A DNA stretch of 64,000 nt, from NCBI RefSeq assembly GCF_014145635.1, contig NZ_JACHTC010000004.1, positions 186,001 through 250,000 of the forward strand, given 5' to 3'. This stretch comes from Myroides sp. WP-1 (GTDB taxonomy: Bacteria > Bacteroidota > Bacteroidia > Flavobacteriales > Flavobacteriaceae). This document shows, piece by piece, positions 33,662 to 43,400 of this stretch (positions are counted from its first letter, which is position 1; the number at the start of each line of letters is the position of its first letter). A program made the position numbers and the translations under genes. The notes under the pieces are model-generated. The model ran no database searches. It had not been told where the DNA came from and was given only the letters and a program-made list of their open reading frames with translations.

Positions 33662-34956
33662 TGATCAAAGACCTTTGGCAGAAATACAAGAATAGCGAGC
33701 TCACAGCAGTTACCCTTCTCAATTCGGTGGGAATTGTTGTGCGTTTAGTTACGGCTTTATTTTCTGCTAAAATATTGGCCTTATTTGTTGGTGCTTCGGG
33801 TATGGCCTATATGGGAAATTTGCGAAACATGTTAACGGCAATGGAGGCCTTTACTTCTTTCGGTTTTGCCAATGGCATTGTACAATATGTTGCTTCTCAT
33901 CGCGAAGACAAAACTCATATTGAGCGATTTATTAATGTATTGTTGCGCTTTATGTTAAGCGTGTTGCTTGTTGTGTCTTTGCTATTTGTTGTTTTTAGAA
34001 ATCAACTAGATTCCTATTTGTTCGAAGGAACCTTCTCCATGCCAAGTCTCTTCCTCTTTATTGCATTTGCTTTTCCTCTACAAGTTTTGAATGGTATTTT
34101 AATTGCCTTTTTAACGGGATTAGAACAGTTTAAAAAAGTGATCTACTTAAATATTATTGGCAATATATCAGGCTTGGGAATAACAATTTACTTCGTGTAT
34201 ACTCAAGGTATAAAAGGTGCTTTATTAGCCATGGTTATCAGTCCTGTGATCTTGTTTTTTATTTCGCTTATCTGGGTCAAAAAAGAACTGAAATTGAAAT
34301 GGCAATCTTTTGATTTCAATCTGATAAAACCGTTGTTTTCTTATGCTGTAATGGCTCTTTTTTCTGCTGTAGTAAATCCGTTGTGTTTGCTGTGGATACG
34401 CAAGTTATTGATGCAACATACAGGGGTTGAATTAGCGGGAATTTGGGAGGGAATTCAACGCATATCGGGAATTTATATGCTCTTTATTACCACATTGGCT
34501 TTTACTTACTTTTTACCAAAATTAGCTAAAACTAATATATACCAAGAGAAGAAGACGATTATTCGCCTTTATTTAAAGGGAGTTTTACCGCTATTTGCTT
34601 TGGGGCTTCTCCTTGTTTATTTGACGAGAAGTTGGATCATTCCCCTTATTTTAGATGATAGTTTTAGCCCGATGATCGATTTGATGCAGTGGCAGTTGAT
34701 TGGTGATTTTATCAAAGGGGCGATTTTAATTTACGGTTTACTCTTTTATACAGAGCGATTGGTTTGGCCTTATTTGATCTGTGAAACCTTATTTTTCAGC
34801 TGTTATTACGGCTTTACTTACTTGTTAATTCCTGCATTAAAGGTCGAAGCGGCTACCTTGGGCTATACTTTTGCATATATAATTTACAGTTGTGTTTTAG
34901 TTGTCTATTTTTCTTGGTATTTTAGCCGTTTGGAGTCCAAACACAACCAAACATAA
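33661..34956 (+). CDS. polysaccharide flippase, Wzx-like (O-antigen translocase)
   Basis: A 431-residue integral membrane protein with about 12 hydrophobic segments, a typical Wzx layout of the MOP flippase superfamily. The start LLNSVGIVVRLVTALFSAKILALFVGASGMAYMG is close to the WzxE/O-antigen translocase group. It would carry an undecaprenyl-linked repeat unit across the inner membrane. It sits between the transaminase and the ketoisomerase gene with overlap or one-base spacing, so this is one operon for an amino-sugar-containing glycan. Confidence 0.9.
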   Translation: MIKDLWQKYKNSELTAVTLLNSVGIVVRLVTALFSAKILALFVGASGMAYMGNLRNMLTAMEAFTSFGFANGIVQYVASHREDKTHIERFINVLLRFMLSVLLVVSLLFVVFRNQLDSYLFEGTFSMPSLFLFIAFAFPLQVLNGILIAFLTGLEQFKKVIYLNIIGNISGLGITIYFVYTQGIKGALLAMVISPVILFFISLIWVKKELKLKWQSFDFNLIKPLFSYAVMALFSAVVNPLCLLWIRKLLMQHTGVELAGIWEGIQRISGIYMLFITTLAFTYFLPKLAKTNIYQEKKTIIRLYLKGVLPLFALGLLLVYLTRSWIIPLILDDSFSPMIDLMQWQLIGDFIKGAILIYGLLFYTERLVWPYLICETLFFSCYYGFTYLLIPALKVEAATLGYTFAYIIYSCVLVVYFSWYFSRLESKHNQT

Positions 34957-35382
34957 ATGAAGAAGTACACCATTTTTGATTGCAGCGAAATTAATATCCC
35001 GGAAATTATCGATGAAAGAGGCAATCTTGCGGTTATTCAGGAGGATACAGTTCCCTTTGCAATAAAGCGTTTATTTTTTATTTATGACGTCCCACACGGA
35101 AAAAATAGAGGGGGGCATGCACATAAAGAACAAAGTACAGTTCTCTTTGCGTTGCACGGTAGTTTGGATGTGATCCTCGATGATGGGATACACAGTAGAA
35201 AAGTACACCTACATGAACCCACCACAGGCTTACTCTTACAACCTGGAATTTGGAGTAAACTGGAAAATTTTGATGCAGGAACAGTTTGTTTAGCGGTTAA
35301 TTCAGATGTGTATGATGAAGGAGACTACATCCGATCGTATGAACTTTTTTTAGCCCTAGTTGCTTCAACGCAAGAGGTTTAA
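34957..35382 (+). CDS. dTDP-4-oxo-6-deoxyhexose 3,4-ketoisomerase, FdtA/WxcM-like
   Basis: A 141-residue cupin. Conserved features: NIPEIIDERGNLAVIQ, KRLFFIYDVPHGKNRGGHAHKEQSTVLFALHGSLDVILDDG (the histidine-rich active site) and LLLQPGIWSKLENF near the end. It moves the keto group of dTDP-4-oxo-6-deoxyglucose from C4 to C3, supplying the substrate for the transaminase gene at 32564. It follows the flippase directly. The 3' end overlaps the convergent glycosyltransferase gene by 18 bases. Confidence 0.9.
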   Translation: MKKYTIFDCSEINIPEIIDERGNLAVIQEDTVPFAIKRLFFIYDVPHGKNRGGHAHKEQSTVLFALHGSLDVILDDGIHSRKVHLHEPTTGLLLQPGIWSKLENFDAGTVCLAVNSDVYDEGDYIRSYELFLALVASTQEV

Positions 35383-36456
35383 CCACTGCTTACCAATCGA
35401 ATCCATATCATATTGCTTTGCTGTTTGCAGGGCGTTTAGCTTTAGTTTATTTCGTTGTTCACTAGAGGTAGCCAATAGTTCCATCCCTTCTTTTAACGCT
35501 TTAAAGTTTTGATTTTCAATTAGTAATCCGTTGTAATCAGATGTAATTATTTCACGTGGACCAGTCGGACAATCAAAGGAAATGACAGGTAAACCGCAAG
35601 CGAAGGCCTCAAGTAAAACAGTAGGAAACCCTTCTAATCGACTGCTGTGAACAAAAAACAAAGCACCCTTAAAAATAGAAAAGGGATTAGCCATAAAACC
35701 AGGGAGACTAACCCACTGTTTTAAACCTAATGTCTCTACTTGATGTTCTAGGTTCTTTCTTTGTATGCCATCTCCCAAAATAAGCAAGCGAATTCCTAGA
35801 TCGGGTAATTGACTTTGACTATAGATATCAATTAAGCGATCAAATTGTTTGAGATCGGTATCCATTCTTCCGCATGCCACAATATAAGTTGTGTCTCGAA
35901 AAGGATTGGGTGCAGAGGCTTGTTCTTGAATTGAGCGAATCGTAATGGGGTTGTATATCGTGCGAACATTAGTATAACCATAAGTTGCACGCACTTGATC
36001 TGTTATAGCTTGACTAACGCAAATCACTTCTTTAGCCTTGCGGTAAAGTCGCTTCCCCAAAAATGTACGAGAGGTAAAATACCATGAAAGCGCTGAACTG
36101 TGTACCGTTGGAATATAACCAGTATTAAAAACGAGGTAGTGTAACAACACTTCTGTTGTAGGTTTGCTTCTCGTTCTGAAGTCGACGATATAGTCAAAGG
36201 CATGGGTTCGGATATAATTGCGAAACAGTTGGTATCGTTTCCATTTATTGAGTAGCGAAGAAGAGGCCGATTTGTAGATACCTAGGTTGTACAATTTACC
36301 TCCATACGGATATGAAATAGCGTCTAAGTTGATAATGTTATGCACGTCAAATCCCATCCGGTCTAAATAGATGGATAAGGTGCTGTGCACGCGTTCTGCG
36401 CCTCCATAGGCAAGGGTATCACCCAGTAATGCTATTTTTATTTTCTTTTGTGACAT
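35365..36456 (-). CDS. glycosyltransferase family 4 protein
   Basis: A 363-residue GT-B glycosyltransferase. The N-terminal glycine loop is ALLGDTLAYGGAERVHSTLSI, and the C-terminal domain contains CGRMDTDLKQFDRLID, LLILGDGIQRKNLE and HSSRLEGFPTVLLEAFACGLPVISFDC with the E-x7-E motif. The donor is unknown. The ATG at 36456 is preferred to one six codons upstream. It is divergent from the gene at 36498, with 41 bases between, and converges on the ketoisomerase gene. Confidence 0.9.
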   Translation of the reverse strand: MSQKKIKIALLGDTLAYGGAERVHSTLSIYLDRMGFDVHNIINLDAISYPYGGKLYNLGIYKSASSSLLNKWKRYQLFRNYIRTHAFDYIVDFRTRSKPTTEVLLHYLVFNTGYIPTVHSSALSWYFTSRTFLGKRLYRKAKEVICVSQAITDQVRATYGYTNVRTIYNPITIRSIQEQASAPNPFRDTTYIVACGRMDTDLKQFDRLIDIYSQSQLPDLGIRLLILGDGIQRKNLEHQVETLGLKQWVSLPGFMANPFSIFKGALFFVHSSRLEGFPTVLLEAFACGLPVISFDCPTGPREIITSDYNGLLIENQNFKALKEGMELLATSSEQRNKLKLNALQTAKQYDMDSIGKQWLNLLR

Positions 36457-36497
36457 AAAAAGATAAACGTACATTTGAACAAATCACGGCTAAGATA

Positions 36498-37649
36498 ATG
36501 AGAATACTTCTAATTGGAGATTATAGCGGATTACATTCTGCCTTAAAAAAAGGATTATTGCAACACCCTTTGGTGAAGGAAGTTGTAGTAGTTGGCGATG
36601 GAGATAAATTCAAAGATCTAGCTGTTGATATATCTATTCGTCCGCAATGGGTTTCAAGTCGATGGGGAACCTTTTTTCGCAAAGCTATTCACAAGGTTTT
36701 TCGTTGGGACATAGCAGAAATAGAAAAAGGATGGAAGGCACAACAACGATTAAAGAAAATGCGCGATTTTGATGTTGTTCAATTGATTAATGATCGCCCC
36801 ATTCAAACGATAGCTTCTTGGGAAAGAAAAATCTTACGGAGACTGTTTGATCAAAATAAAAAAGTATTTCTACTTTCTTGCGGTATTGATGTCTATGGAT
36901 TAAAATACCTGATTGAACATCCTAACGAAATATCCTTGTTACAACCTTTATTGGCAAACCCGAAGTTAAAATCGCAGTATGAATATGTAGATGTTTACCT
37001 CAATAAAGGAGTTATTCAAACCCAACAAATGATTGTAGATCGTTGCCAAGGAATCATTGCAAGTGATATGGATTATGTCAATCCCAATAAAAAACAGTCC
37101 AAATATCTAGGATTGATTCCACATCCCGTTGTAGTACATTCAGAAAAAGAAGAAATACAACCTTTAGAAAATAAGGTGTGTATATTTCTTGGAATTAATC
37201 GTGGTAACTACTATCAAAAGGGGATTCAGTTCTTTGAAGAAGCTTTGCTGCAAATCCAAGAAAAATACAACGATCAGATTGAGATTATTATAGCAGAACA
37301 ATTGCCCTACCAAGCCTATCAACGCGCTCAACAAAAAGCGACTATCGTGTTGGATCAAGTGTATTCTAAAGATCAAGGATATAACGCATTAGAAGCTATG
37401 GCTAAAGGGAAAGTTGTCTTTACTGGAGCAAATAAAGAATTTTTAACGCACTATCAGCTCAATGCAGATGAAGTGTGTATTGAGGCAAAACCCGATGTAG
37501 GGTATTTAGTAGAAAAGTTGAGCTGGTTAATTGAGAACAGGAATGTTAGTACAGCAATAGGTAAACGAGCTCAAACGTTTGTATATGAAACGCACGATTG
37601 TAAGAAAATTGCTAACCAATATATGCACACATGGAATTTAAAAAACTAA
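36498..37649 (+). CDS. glycosyltransferase, GT-B fold
   Basis: A 383-residue cytoplasmic protein. MRILLIGDYSGLHSALKKGL resembles the N-terminal fold of GT4-like enzymes, and the C-terminal part has IFLGINRGNYYQKG, IIIAEQLPYQAY and QGYNALEAMAKGKVVFTGA, the donor-binding region with a conserved Glu. It overlaps the following glycosyltransferase gene by 19 bases, so the two are coupled. Sequence is less typical than its neighbours; acceptor and donor unknown. Confidence 0.8.
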   Translation: MRILLIGDYSGLHSALKKGLLQHPLVKEVVVVGDGDKFKDLAVDISIRPQWVSSRWGTFFRKAIHKVFRWDIAEIEKGWKAQQRLKKMRDFDVVQLINDRPIQTIASWERKILRRLFDQNKKVFLLSCGIDVYGLKYLIEHPNEISLLQPLLANPKLKSQYEYVDVYLNKGVIQTQQMIVDRCQGIIASDMDYVNPNKKQSKYLGLIPHPVVVHSEKEEIQPLENKVCIFLGINRGNYYQKGIQFFEEALLQIQEKYNDQIEIIIAEQLPYQAYQRAQQKATIVLDQVYSKDQGYNALEAMAKGKVVFTGANKEFLTHYQLNADEVCIEAKPDVGYLVEKLSWLIENRNVSTAIGKRAQTFVYETHDCKKIANQYMHTWNLKN

Positions 37650-38752
37650 ATATCCTGTATATTGGCACTTCCCTTAGTGGAGGTGGAGGAGTCGCTCGGA
37701 TCATCAGTCAAAAAACAGCAGCATTTGTTCAGGCAGGTCATCGCGTACAAGTTGTAAGTACAAATGATGCTTCTTCATTGCCTTTTTACACCTTTGATCG
37801 CGCAGTTCATTTTGTTTGGTACAAGCAACCTATCCGCACCCTTTTGCAAATGAAACGCTATTATGATTTTATCAATCAAGAAGTTGTATCTAACTTTCAA
37901 CCCGATGTGATTATTGTTGTCGACAATGGAATAAAAGGATATTGTGCCTCTTATCTACTGAAAACCCAAGCACCGATATACTTTGAAGTACACGGATCGC
38001 GCAATTTTTTGTTGAGTCCGATAACCTCAAAGATTAAACGCGTCTTGGTTGATCGTCTTACCCTAGCACTAAGCAAGCGATTTACAGGACTTATTTTGTT
38101 GAATAAGAGTTCGGCAAAAGATTGGCAACATCGCAATGTGACGGTGATTCCCAACTGGATAGAGCAGGAAAATACGAGTGTAGTACCAGAGAAAACACAC
38201 ACTAAGCAAATACTGGCCATTGGGAGAATAGTTCCTGAGAAAAATTACGAAGAACTTTTGGCTATTTGGAGAGAAATTCAACAGCTGAGACCAGATTGGC
38301 ATTTGGTAATTTGCGGTACAGGAGAAGTCGGTTATGTCGATACAATCAAAAAAATAGCTACTGATAACGTAACGTGGAAGGGCGAAGTAGAGCTTATCCA
38401 ACAAGAGATAGAAAACAGTGCCTTTGTACTTCATACTTCAAAAATGGAGGGCATGCCCATGGCGTTTTTAGAAGCGATGGCTTTAGGTGTTCCTGTCGTA
38501 GCATATGATGTACCTTATGGTCCGGCAGATTTAATTACATCTGGAATAGATGGGTATTTAGTGCCTTTTGGCGATCAGCAAAGAATGGTTCAATGTTGTT
38601 TGGAGTTCATGGATCATCCTGATGTAGTACGACAGTTTGGAGAACAAGCCAAACAAGCCGTAAAGACTTATGATAAATCTCTGGTCTTACAACAGTGGTT
38701 TAGTTTTTTGAATAGCTTGGATCGCTTTGTGGTAAGCAATCAATTTAAATAA
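37631..38752 (+). CDS. glycosyltransferase family 4 protein
   Basis: A 373-residue GT4 enzyme. ILYIGTSLSGGGGVARIISQ is the N-terminal glycine loop; ILAIGRIVPEKNYEELLAIW, LVICGTGEVGYVDTI and HTSKMEGMPMAFLEAMALGVPVVAYDVPYG form the donor site with the E-x7-E motif. It starts inside the previous gene (19-base overlap) and its end overlaps the convergent GT2 gene by 66 bases. Part of the surface-glycan locus. Confidence 0.92.
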   Translation: MEFKKLNILYIGTSLSGGGGVARIISQKTAAFVQAGHRVQVVSTNDASSLPFYTFDRAVHFVWYKQPIRTLLQMKRYYDFINQEVVSNFQPDVIIVVDNGIKGYCASYLLKTQAPIYFEVHGSRNFLLSPITSKIKRVLVDRLTLALSKRFTGLILLNKSSAKDWQHRNVTVIPNWIEQENTSVVPEKTHTKQILAIGRIVPEKNYEELLAIWREIQQLRPDWHLVICGTGEVGYVDTIKKIATDNVTWKGEVELIQQEIENSAFVLHTSKMEGMPMAFLEAMALGVPVVAYDVPYGPADLITSGIDGYLVPFGDQQRMVQCCLEFMDHPDVVRQFGEQAKQAVKTYDKSLVLQQWFSFLNSLDRFVVSNQFK

Positions 38753-39556
38753 TTTGAATAACAACATAGAGGGGGTCTCGCTCAAAAGATTGCGTGTAAT
38801 CCATTTTCCTATCAACAAATCTATACCTGTGAGTAAAGCGGTTAAATGACTCTTTTGTAATTGACTATAGCGATGGCTCAATTGAATTTCTTGCGGATGT
38901 ATGGTTTGGTTGAGGACTAATGTTGCTAAAACATTACAGGCTTGTTGTGTTCGCTCTAAATACGTTGCGTTTGACTCTGTACTTAGATGTGCCACTTTAT
39001 TGTTTAATCGCGTTATAGCAATGTCGCGTTTTTGTACTTGCAAAAAAAACAAAGTGTCTTCGTAGCCATAGGTTTGAATAGACTCGTCAAATTGTAGCTG
39101 CAATTGTTGTTGATTGAAGAAAAGATTGCAACAAGAATGTATGTGTTTATGCTGTTCAATCTCAATGCCGTATTTCAATCGCAGAGTCTGCTTTTTTTCT
39201 GTAGACTGATAGGTAAATCCGCCTTGAAAAAACAGGCCCTGATCGCGTTGAGTAAGGTAGGTTTGTATAAAATTGGCTGCAAGGGGATAGGTATCTGCAT
39301 CCAATAGTAAAACCCACGGATATTGCGCTTCAGCCAATAATCGATTCCGCGTATAAGCAACATGACGATTGACTTGATTCTTTAGTAAACGGGTATGCTG
39401 TAATTGTACGATAGATTCATTGTCAAATACCGAATGAGAAGCATCGTCACAAACCAAGATCTCAAAGGGAATGTTTAATGTTGAAGCTTCTTGATGTAAT
39501 CGTTCTACCAAGGGTAGAATAGGGTAATTATATACGGGTATTACAATGGATAGCAT
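38687..39556 (-). CDS. glycosyltransferase family 2 protein
   Basis: A 289-residue GT-A enzyme. It starts LSIVIPVYNYPILPLVERLHQ; LVCDDAS and LLDADTYPL (DxD) hold the nucleotide sugar and metal. The C-terminal end has a modest hydrophobic helix but no clear membrane span. It lies five bases before ftsE in the same direction, downstream of it, and its own end overlaps the plus-strand GT4 gene. Sugar and acceptor unknown. Confidence 0.9.
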   Translation of the reverse strand: MLSIVIPVYNYPILPLVERLHQEASTLNIPFEILVCDDASHSVFDNESIVQLQHTRLLKNQVNRHVAYTRNRLLAEAQYPWVLLLDADTYPLAANFIQTYLTQRDQGLFFQGGFTYQSTEKKQTLRLKYGIEIEQHKHIHSCCNLFFNQQQLQLQFDESIQTYGYEDTLFFLQVQKRDIAITRLNNKVAHLSTESNATYLERTQQACNVLATLVLNQTIHPQEIQLSHRYSQLQKSHLTALLTGIDLLIGKWITRNLLSETPSMLLFKLFKLIAYHKAIQAIQKTKPLL

Positions 39557-39561
39557 ACAAA

Positions 39562-40245
39562 TTACGAGGTGCGGTGAATCACTTCAAATAGTGATTTATC
39601 GTCGCATTTCAATGTTTTAGCAGGATATTTCAATAACAATGCATAATCGTGTGTAACCATGATGATCGTACGACCGTTTTTGTTAATCTCCAAAAGTAAC
39701 TCCATTACTTCTGAACTAGTTTGTGGATCTAAGTTTCCTGTTGGCTCATCGGCCAAGATTAAATCAGGATCGTTTAATAGTGCACGAGCAATAGCGATAC
39801 GTTGCTGTTCTCCACCTGAAAGTTGGTGGGGCATTTTTTGTAAATGAGACAACATACCTACGCGTTCTAATACTTCTTCAATACGTCTGTCAATAGCCTC
39901 TTTTTCAGACCATCCTGTCGCTTTTAGCGCAAATTGTAAATTGCCGTAAACTGTGCGATCGGGTAAAAGCTTAAAATCTTGAAATACAATTCCCAACGAA
40001 CGTCTTAAATAAGGAATATCCTTTTCTTTTAGCTGACGCAAATCGTAATCTACAATTGTTCCTTCACCCTCTGTTAAGGCTAAATCAGCATAAAGCGTTT
40101 TCATAAAACTACTTTTTCCTGCCCCAGTTTTACCAATAATGTACAAGAACTCTCCTTTGTTCACTTCTAAGTTTACATTGGATAATACCTGATGCTTATT
40201 TTGATAAATGTTTACATTTTGTAAGGATAAAATTACTCTTGACAT
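39562..40245 (-). CDS. ftsE: cell-division ATP-binding protein FtsE
   Basis: A 227-residue ABC ATPase. Walker A is IGKTGAGKSSFMK, the signature LSGGEQQRIAIARALLNDPDLILADEPTGNLDP includes Walker B, and ITMVTHD-like IIMVTHD gives the switch His. VFQDFKLLPDRTVYGNL is typical of FtsE. With FtsX it would control peptidoglycan hydrolases during division. The ftsX gene is not adjacent here, which is common in Bacteroidota. A GT2 gene follows closely on the same strand. Confidence 0.9.
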   Translation of the reverse strand: MSRVILSLQNVNIYQNKHQVLSNVNLEVNKGEFLYIIGKTGAGKSSFMKTLYADLALTEGEGTIVDYDLRQLKEKDIPYLRRSLGIVFQDFKLLPDRTVYGNLQFALKATGWSEKEAIDRRIEEVLERVGMLSHLQKMPHQLSGGEQQRIAIARALLNDPDLILADEPTGNLDPQTSSEVMELLLEINKNGRTIIMVTHDYALLLKYPAKTLKCDDKSLFEVIHRTS

Positions 40246-40520
40246 AGTTTCGTATGAATTAGAAGGTAAAAATACGAAAAAGACCTGATTTTAAGAAGTA
40301 GATGTGGCAGATTTATGCATTCGTTTTAAAAAGAGTTAAACAAGCGATTTTTATTGGGTGATACGTGAATGTTAAGCAAAAGTGCGAATCTGTTGGCTCT
40401 AGGTTAACTCTACTTTAAATTATTGGTTCGCATCGGTTTAGCAATCTCATTCTTTATACTTTTAGCCGACGAAAAAACCCAGATTATTAGGTATACACAC
40501 CATAGCATAAGAGAATAGAA

Positions 40521-41279
40521 ATGAAAAAAATGAGTTTTATTTTAGGATGGTTTTGTTGTTGCACTTTTATACAAGCGCAAGAAAGAGAAATTAAGTTCCA
40601 TTCACACAATGATTATGATCGAAATGTTCCGTTTTGGAATGCCTATAGCCAAGGGATGAATTCGATTGAAATCGATTTAGTTTTGGCGGATCACGCCTTA
40701 TTTGTAGCGCATGATATAGAAGATGCAAAACCCCATCGAACAATTGAACGCTTGTATTTAGAACCCTTAAAACAAGCCGTTGAATTAGCCTTAGGACAGC
40801 CGAAAAATTTACAGTTTTTGATAGATGTAAAGGGAGATGCAGAAACTACCCTGGCGTTGTTGTTGCCTATTTTAAAACAATACGAACCTGTGATTACACA
40901 AGAAAATATTCAATTTGTCCTCTCAGGAAATAAACCGGAACTCCGCTATTTCTTGAACGTGCCTTCGTATGTAAAAGTCGATTTTCAAGTACAAGACACA
41001 TGGAATGGGGATATGGATCTTTTGGATAAAATTGGCATGGTTAGTTATAACTTTCAGTCCTTGTCTAAGTGGAAGGGAATAGGTGAATTACCTCAAAATG
41101 ACAGTGCAATATTGAAAGAAAAGATCGCACAAGCCCATCAAATGAACAAACCTATCCGATTTTGGGCTACTCCAGATACTCCAAAAGCTTGGCAAACGCT
41201 TGATGAGCTACAGGTTGATTTTATCAATACCGATACGCCAGCAGCATTGAATATGTTTTTTAAAATGAACAGGGAGTAG
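40521..41279 (+). CDS. PI-PLC/glycerophosphodiester phosphodiesterase-like secreted enzyme
   Basis: A 252-residue exported protein with signal MKKMSFILGWFCCCTFIQAQ. The mature part has FHSHNDYDRNVPFWNAY and NSIEIDLVLADHALFVAHD, the His/Glu/Asp pattern of the TIM-barrel phosphodiesterases, and LQFLIDVKGDA and RFWATPDTPKAWQTL as later barrel strands. It should cleave a phosphodiester such as a glycerophosphodiester or phosphoinositide in the periplasm. It ends immediately before the metallophosphoesterase gene (TAGATG), so both are coupled. Confidence 0.85.
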   Translation: MKKMSFILGWFCCCTFIQAQEREIKFHSHNDYDRNVPFWNAYSQGMNSIEIDLVLADHALFVAHDIEDAKPHRTIERLYLEPLKQAVELALGQPKNLQFLIDVKGDAETTLALLLPILKQYEPVITQENIQFVLSGNKPELRYFLNVPSYVKVDFQVQDTWNGDMDLLDKIGMVSYNFQSLSKWKGIGELPQNDSAILKEKIAQAHQMNKPIRFWATPDTPKAWQTLDELQVDFINTDTPAALNMFFKMNRE

Positions 41280-42920
41280 ATGAGAAAGAAAATATACGGT
41301 CTTTTTTTGTTGTGGACTACTTGTATCACTGCACAAGAAGTAAAAATTGGGGTAGTATCTGATCCTCACTTACATCAAATTTATCTCAAAGAAGCGACAA
41401 CTTTAGCGCCTTTTTACAACAAAGAAACCAAGACCTTCGAATTTGTTCGGTCGTTGTCTGGTCAAATGGCATCAACACGTCTGTTTAACGAGAATTATTT
41501 TGCCTTTCGACAAGCGCTGACAGATTTGGCAGCTCAAGATGTGCGTTTAGTGCTTATTAGCGGTGATTATACAGATGATGGACAAGCGCTGAACCTCAAG
41601 GCAACACAGGAGTTGTTGACTGAGTTTGAGCAACGATATGGCATGCGTTTTCTATTGACTAATGGCAATCATGAAGCCGTAAATCAATTGGATCGCGAAA
41701 GTGGAAAATCTGACTTTTTAACGCAAAAAGGAGCTGTTATTGGTGTTTATTCGGCTGAGCATTTAGTAAAAAAAAAGGAAGATCTCCTATATCCTGAGAT
41801 GAGAGAACTGGGATATGAATCAATGTATCCCTTCATCCAAAATTTTGGATTACAACCTAGAGAGACGGATCTTTTTTATACTACGCCTTTTCAACCTTTC
41901 GCATATGAATCGTACAAGAAAGGGCAAGAATTTCGTCTAACTGATCGAAAATACGAAAGTCAAGGTGTTGCCTATTTTGACTTTACGTATCTTGTTGAGC
42001 CTTTGGATGGGGTGTGGATTTTAGCGATAGATGGCAATATGTATCAACAAGTAAATGAAACAACCTACAAAAATAAAAGCGATGGCTATCACCAAATTGA
42101 AGAGCGAATGTATTTATTGCATTGGATTAAAACTGTGGTAAATGAGGCCAAGCTAAGAGGTAAAAAACTCCTCGCTTTTGGTCATTATCCTCTTTTAGAT
42201 TTTAATGCGAATCAAACGACAGCTCTACTTGATGTATTGGGTAAAAATCAATTTCAATTGCATCGCGTTCCTACATCAGAAACGCAATTACGCTGGTTAG
42301 AAACAGGTTTGTCGCTGCATTTTGCAGGTCATATGCATATTCATCAAGAAACCGTAAAAAAACACGGAGATCTAGAATTAAAAAATATTCAAGTTCCTTC
42401 TTTAGCCGCTTTTCCTCCAGCGTATAAAATTGTGGAAATAGAAGAAGAGGATATTGATATTCAAACCGTTGAATTGAAGGAAGTACAGCATTTTGACGCA
42501 CTTTTTTCACTGTATCAAAAAGAAAATACACAGGGAAAATACGACGAATTTTTACAGGCAAAAAATTATTATGCCCTGACTAAAAGTCACTTGAAATATT
42601 TAAGTGAACATCGTTTTTACCATAGTGATTTTGGTGATGTGAAGTGGACGGTGTACAAAGAAGCAACGAGCTTGGATGCATTCATGCCTCCCGAAATGCT
42701 AGCTTCTCTTACAAAGGCTAGCTTGAGAGAAGCGCAACGATTGGATTTTAAAACACTGCTTTTTGATTTGTATCTGCTCCGAAATGGCAGTGATATTGGT
42801 AGGAAAGAGATTGATCCTGCTCGAATTGAATTATATGTTATTTGGAATCAATGGATTACTAAGCAAGAGGAACGCAGTGATTTAGATAAATTGATTGAAA
42901 TAATGGTTGGGTTTTTTTAA
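41280..42920 (+). CDS. secreted calcineurin-like metallophosphoesterase
   Basis: A 546-residue enzyme with signal MRKKIYGLFLLWTTCITAQ. All five phosphoesterase motifs are visible: VVSDPHLH, LISGDYTDDG, LTNGNHE, LAFGHYPLLD and HFAGHMHIHQ. It would remove phosphate from, or split, the product of the preceding phosphodiesterase. A C-terminal helical region of about 130 residues follows the catalytic domain. It is coupled to the gene before it, and stands near a SusC/SusD pair. Confidence 0.9.
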   Translation: MRKKIYGLFLLWTTCITAQEVKIGVVSDPHLHQIYLKEATTLAPFYNKETKTFEFVRSLSGQMASTRLFNENYFAFRQALTDLAAQDVRLVLISGDYTDDGQALNLKATQELLTEFEQRYGMRFLLTNGNHEAVNQLDRESGKSDFLTQKGAVIGVYSAEHLVKKKEDLLYPEMRELGYESMYPFIQNFGLQPRETDLFYTTPFQPFAYESYKKGQEFRLTDRKYESQGVAYFDFTYLVEPLDGVWILAIDGNMYQQVNETTYKNKSDGYHQIEERMYLLHWIKTVVNEAKLRGKKLLAFGHYPLLDFNANQTTALLDVLGKNQFQLHRVPTSETQLRWLETGLSLHFAGHMHIHQETVKKHGDLELKNIQVPSLAAFPPAYKIVEIEEEDIDIQTVELKEVQHFDALFSLYQKENTQGKYDEFLQAKNYYALTKSHLKYLSEHRFYHSDFGDVKWTVYKEATSLDAFMPPEMLASLTKASLREAQRLDFKTLLFDLYLLRNGSDIGRKEIDPARIELYVIWNQWITKQEERSDLDKLIEIMVGFF

Positions 42921-43137
42921 TTGTTTGTCGTTTGGTGTTTGTTGTTTGGTGTGAGATGTGAACATCCCTAAATACGGTTGACCGTTTTCTAAATACTAAC
43001 TTCACGAATAAAGGATAGTAATAATTGGCATAAGCTTGCACTATGCTTTTAAATACGCCACAATAAAGAGTAGATTTAGTAGGTATAGAGTTGTACAGTT
43101 ATAGTAGGATTAGACCTATTTCGTTTGAGATAAATCG

Positions 43138-43178
43138 ATAGTGCGTCTATTAAATAATTGTTTTAATAGACGCACTAT
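43138..43178. repeat. perfect 16-bp hairpin in an intergenic stretch
   Basis: Arms 43138-43153 (ATAGTGCGTCTATTAA) and 43163-43178 pair without mismatch over a nine-base loop; there is no T-run on either strand. The stretch 42921-43400 has no gene that I can see. It also holds A/C-rich tracts at both ends. Confidence 0.6.
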
Positions 43179-43321
43179 GAAAGAACCATGAAGGTATATT
43201 TGACTCCTATCGAAGGAAGGACCTCTATGGTCAGTTTCTGTTTTAAATAATCACTTGGAGGTTGTTTGGTGGTGGTAATTTTGCTGAAATAAGAAGATTT
43301 CCCCTCTAAACGAAGAGGATA

Positions 43322-43395
43322 AACAACAATCAACAATCAAACGTCAACAATCAACAATCAAACGTCAACAATCAACCGTCAACAAACAACCATCA
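43322..43395. repeat. A/C-rich tandem repeat before the PLC gene end
   Basis: Units of about 21 bases built on CAACAATCAA and CAAACGT, repeated three to four times with drift, ending just before the stop of the minus-strand phospholipase gene at 43401. No terminator is recognisable inside it. Confidence 0.65.
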
Positions 43396-43400
43396 ATCAA

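Noticed and set aside
43322..43395. CRISPR-like short array
   Set aside because: The units are low-complexity A/C words with no distinct spacers.
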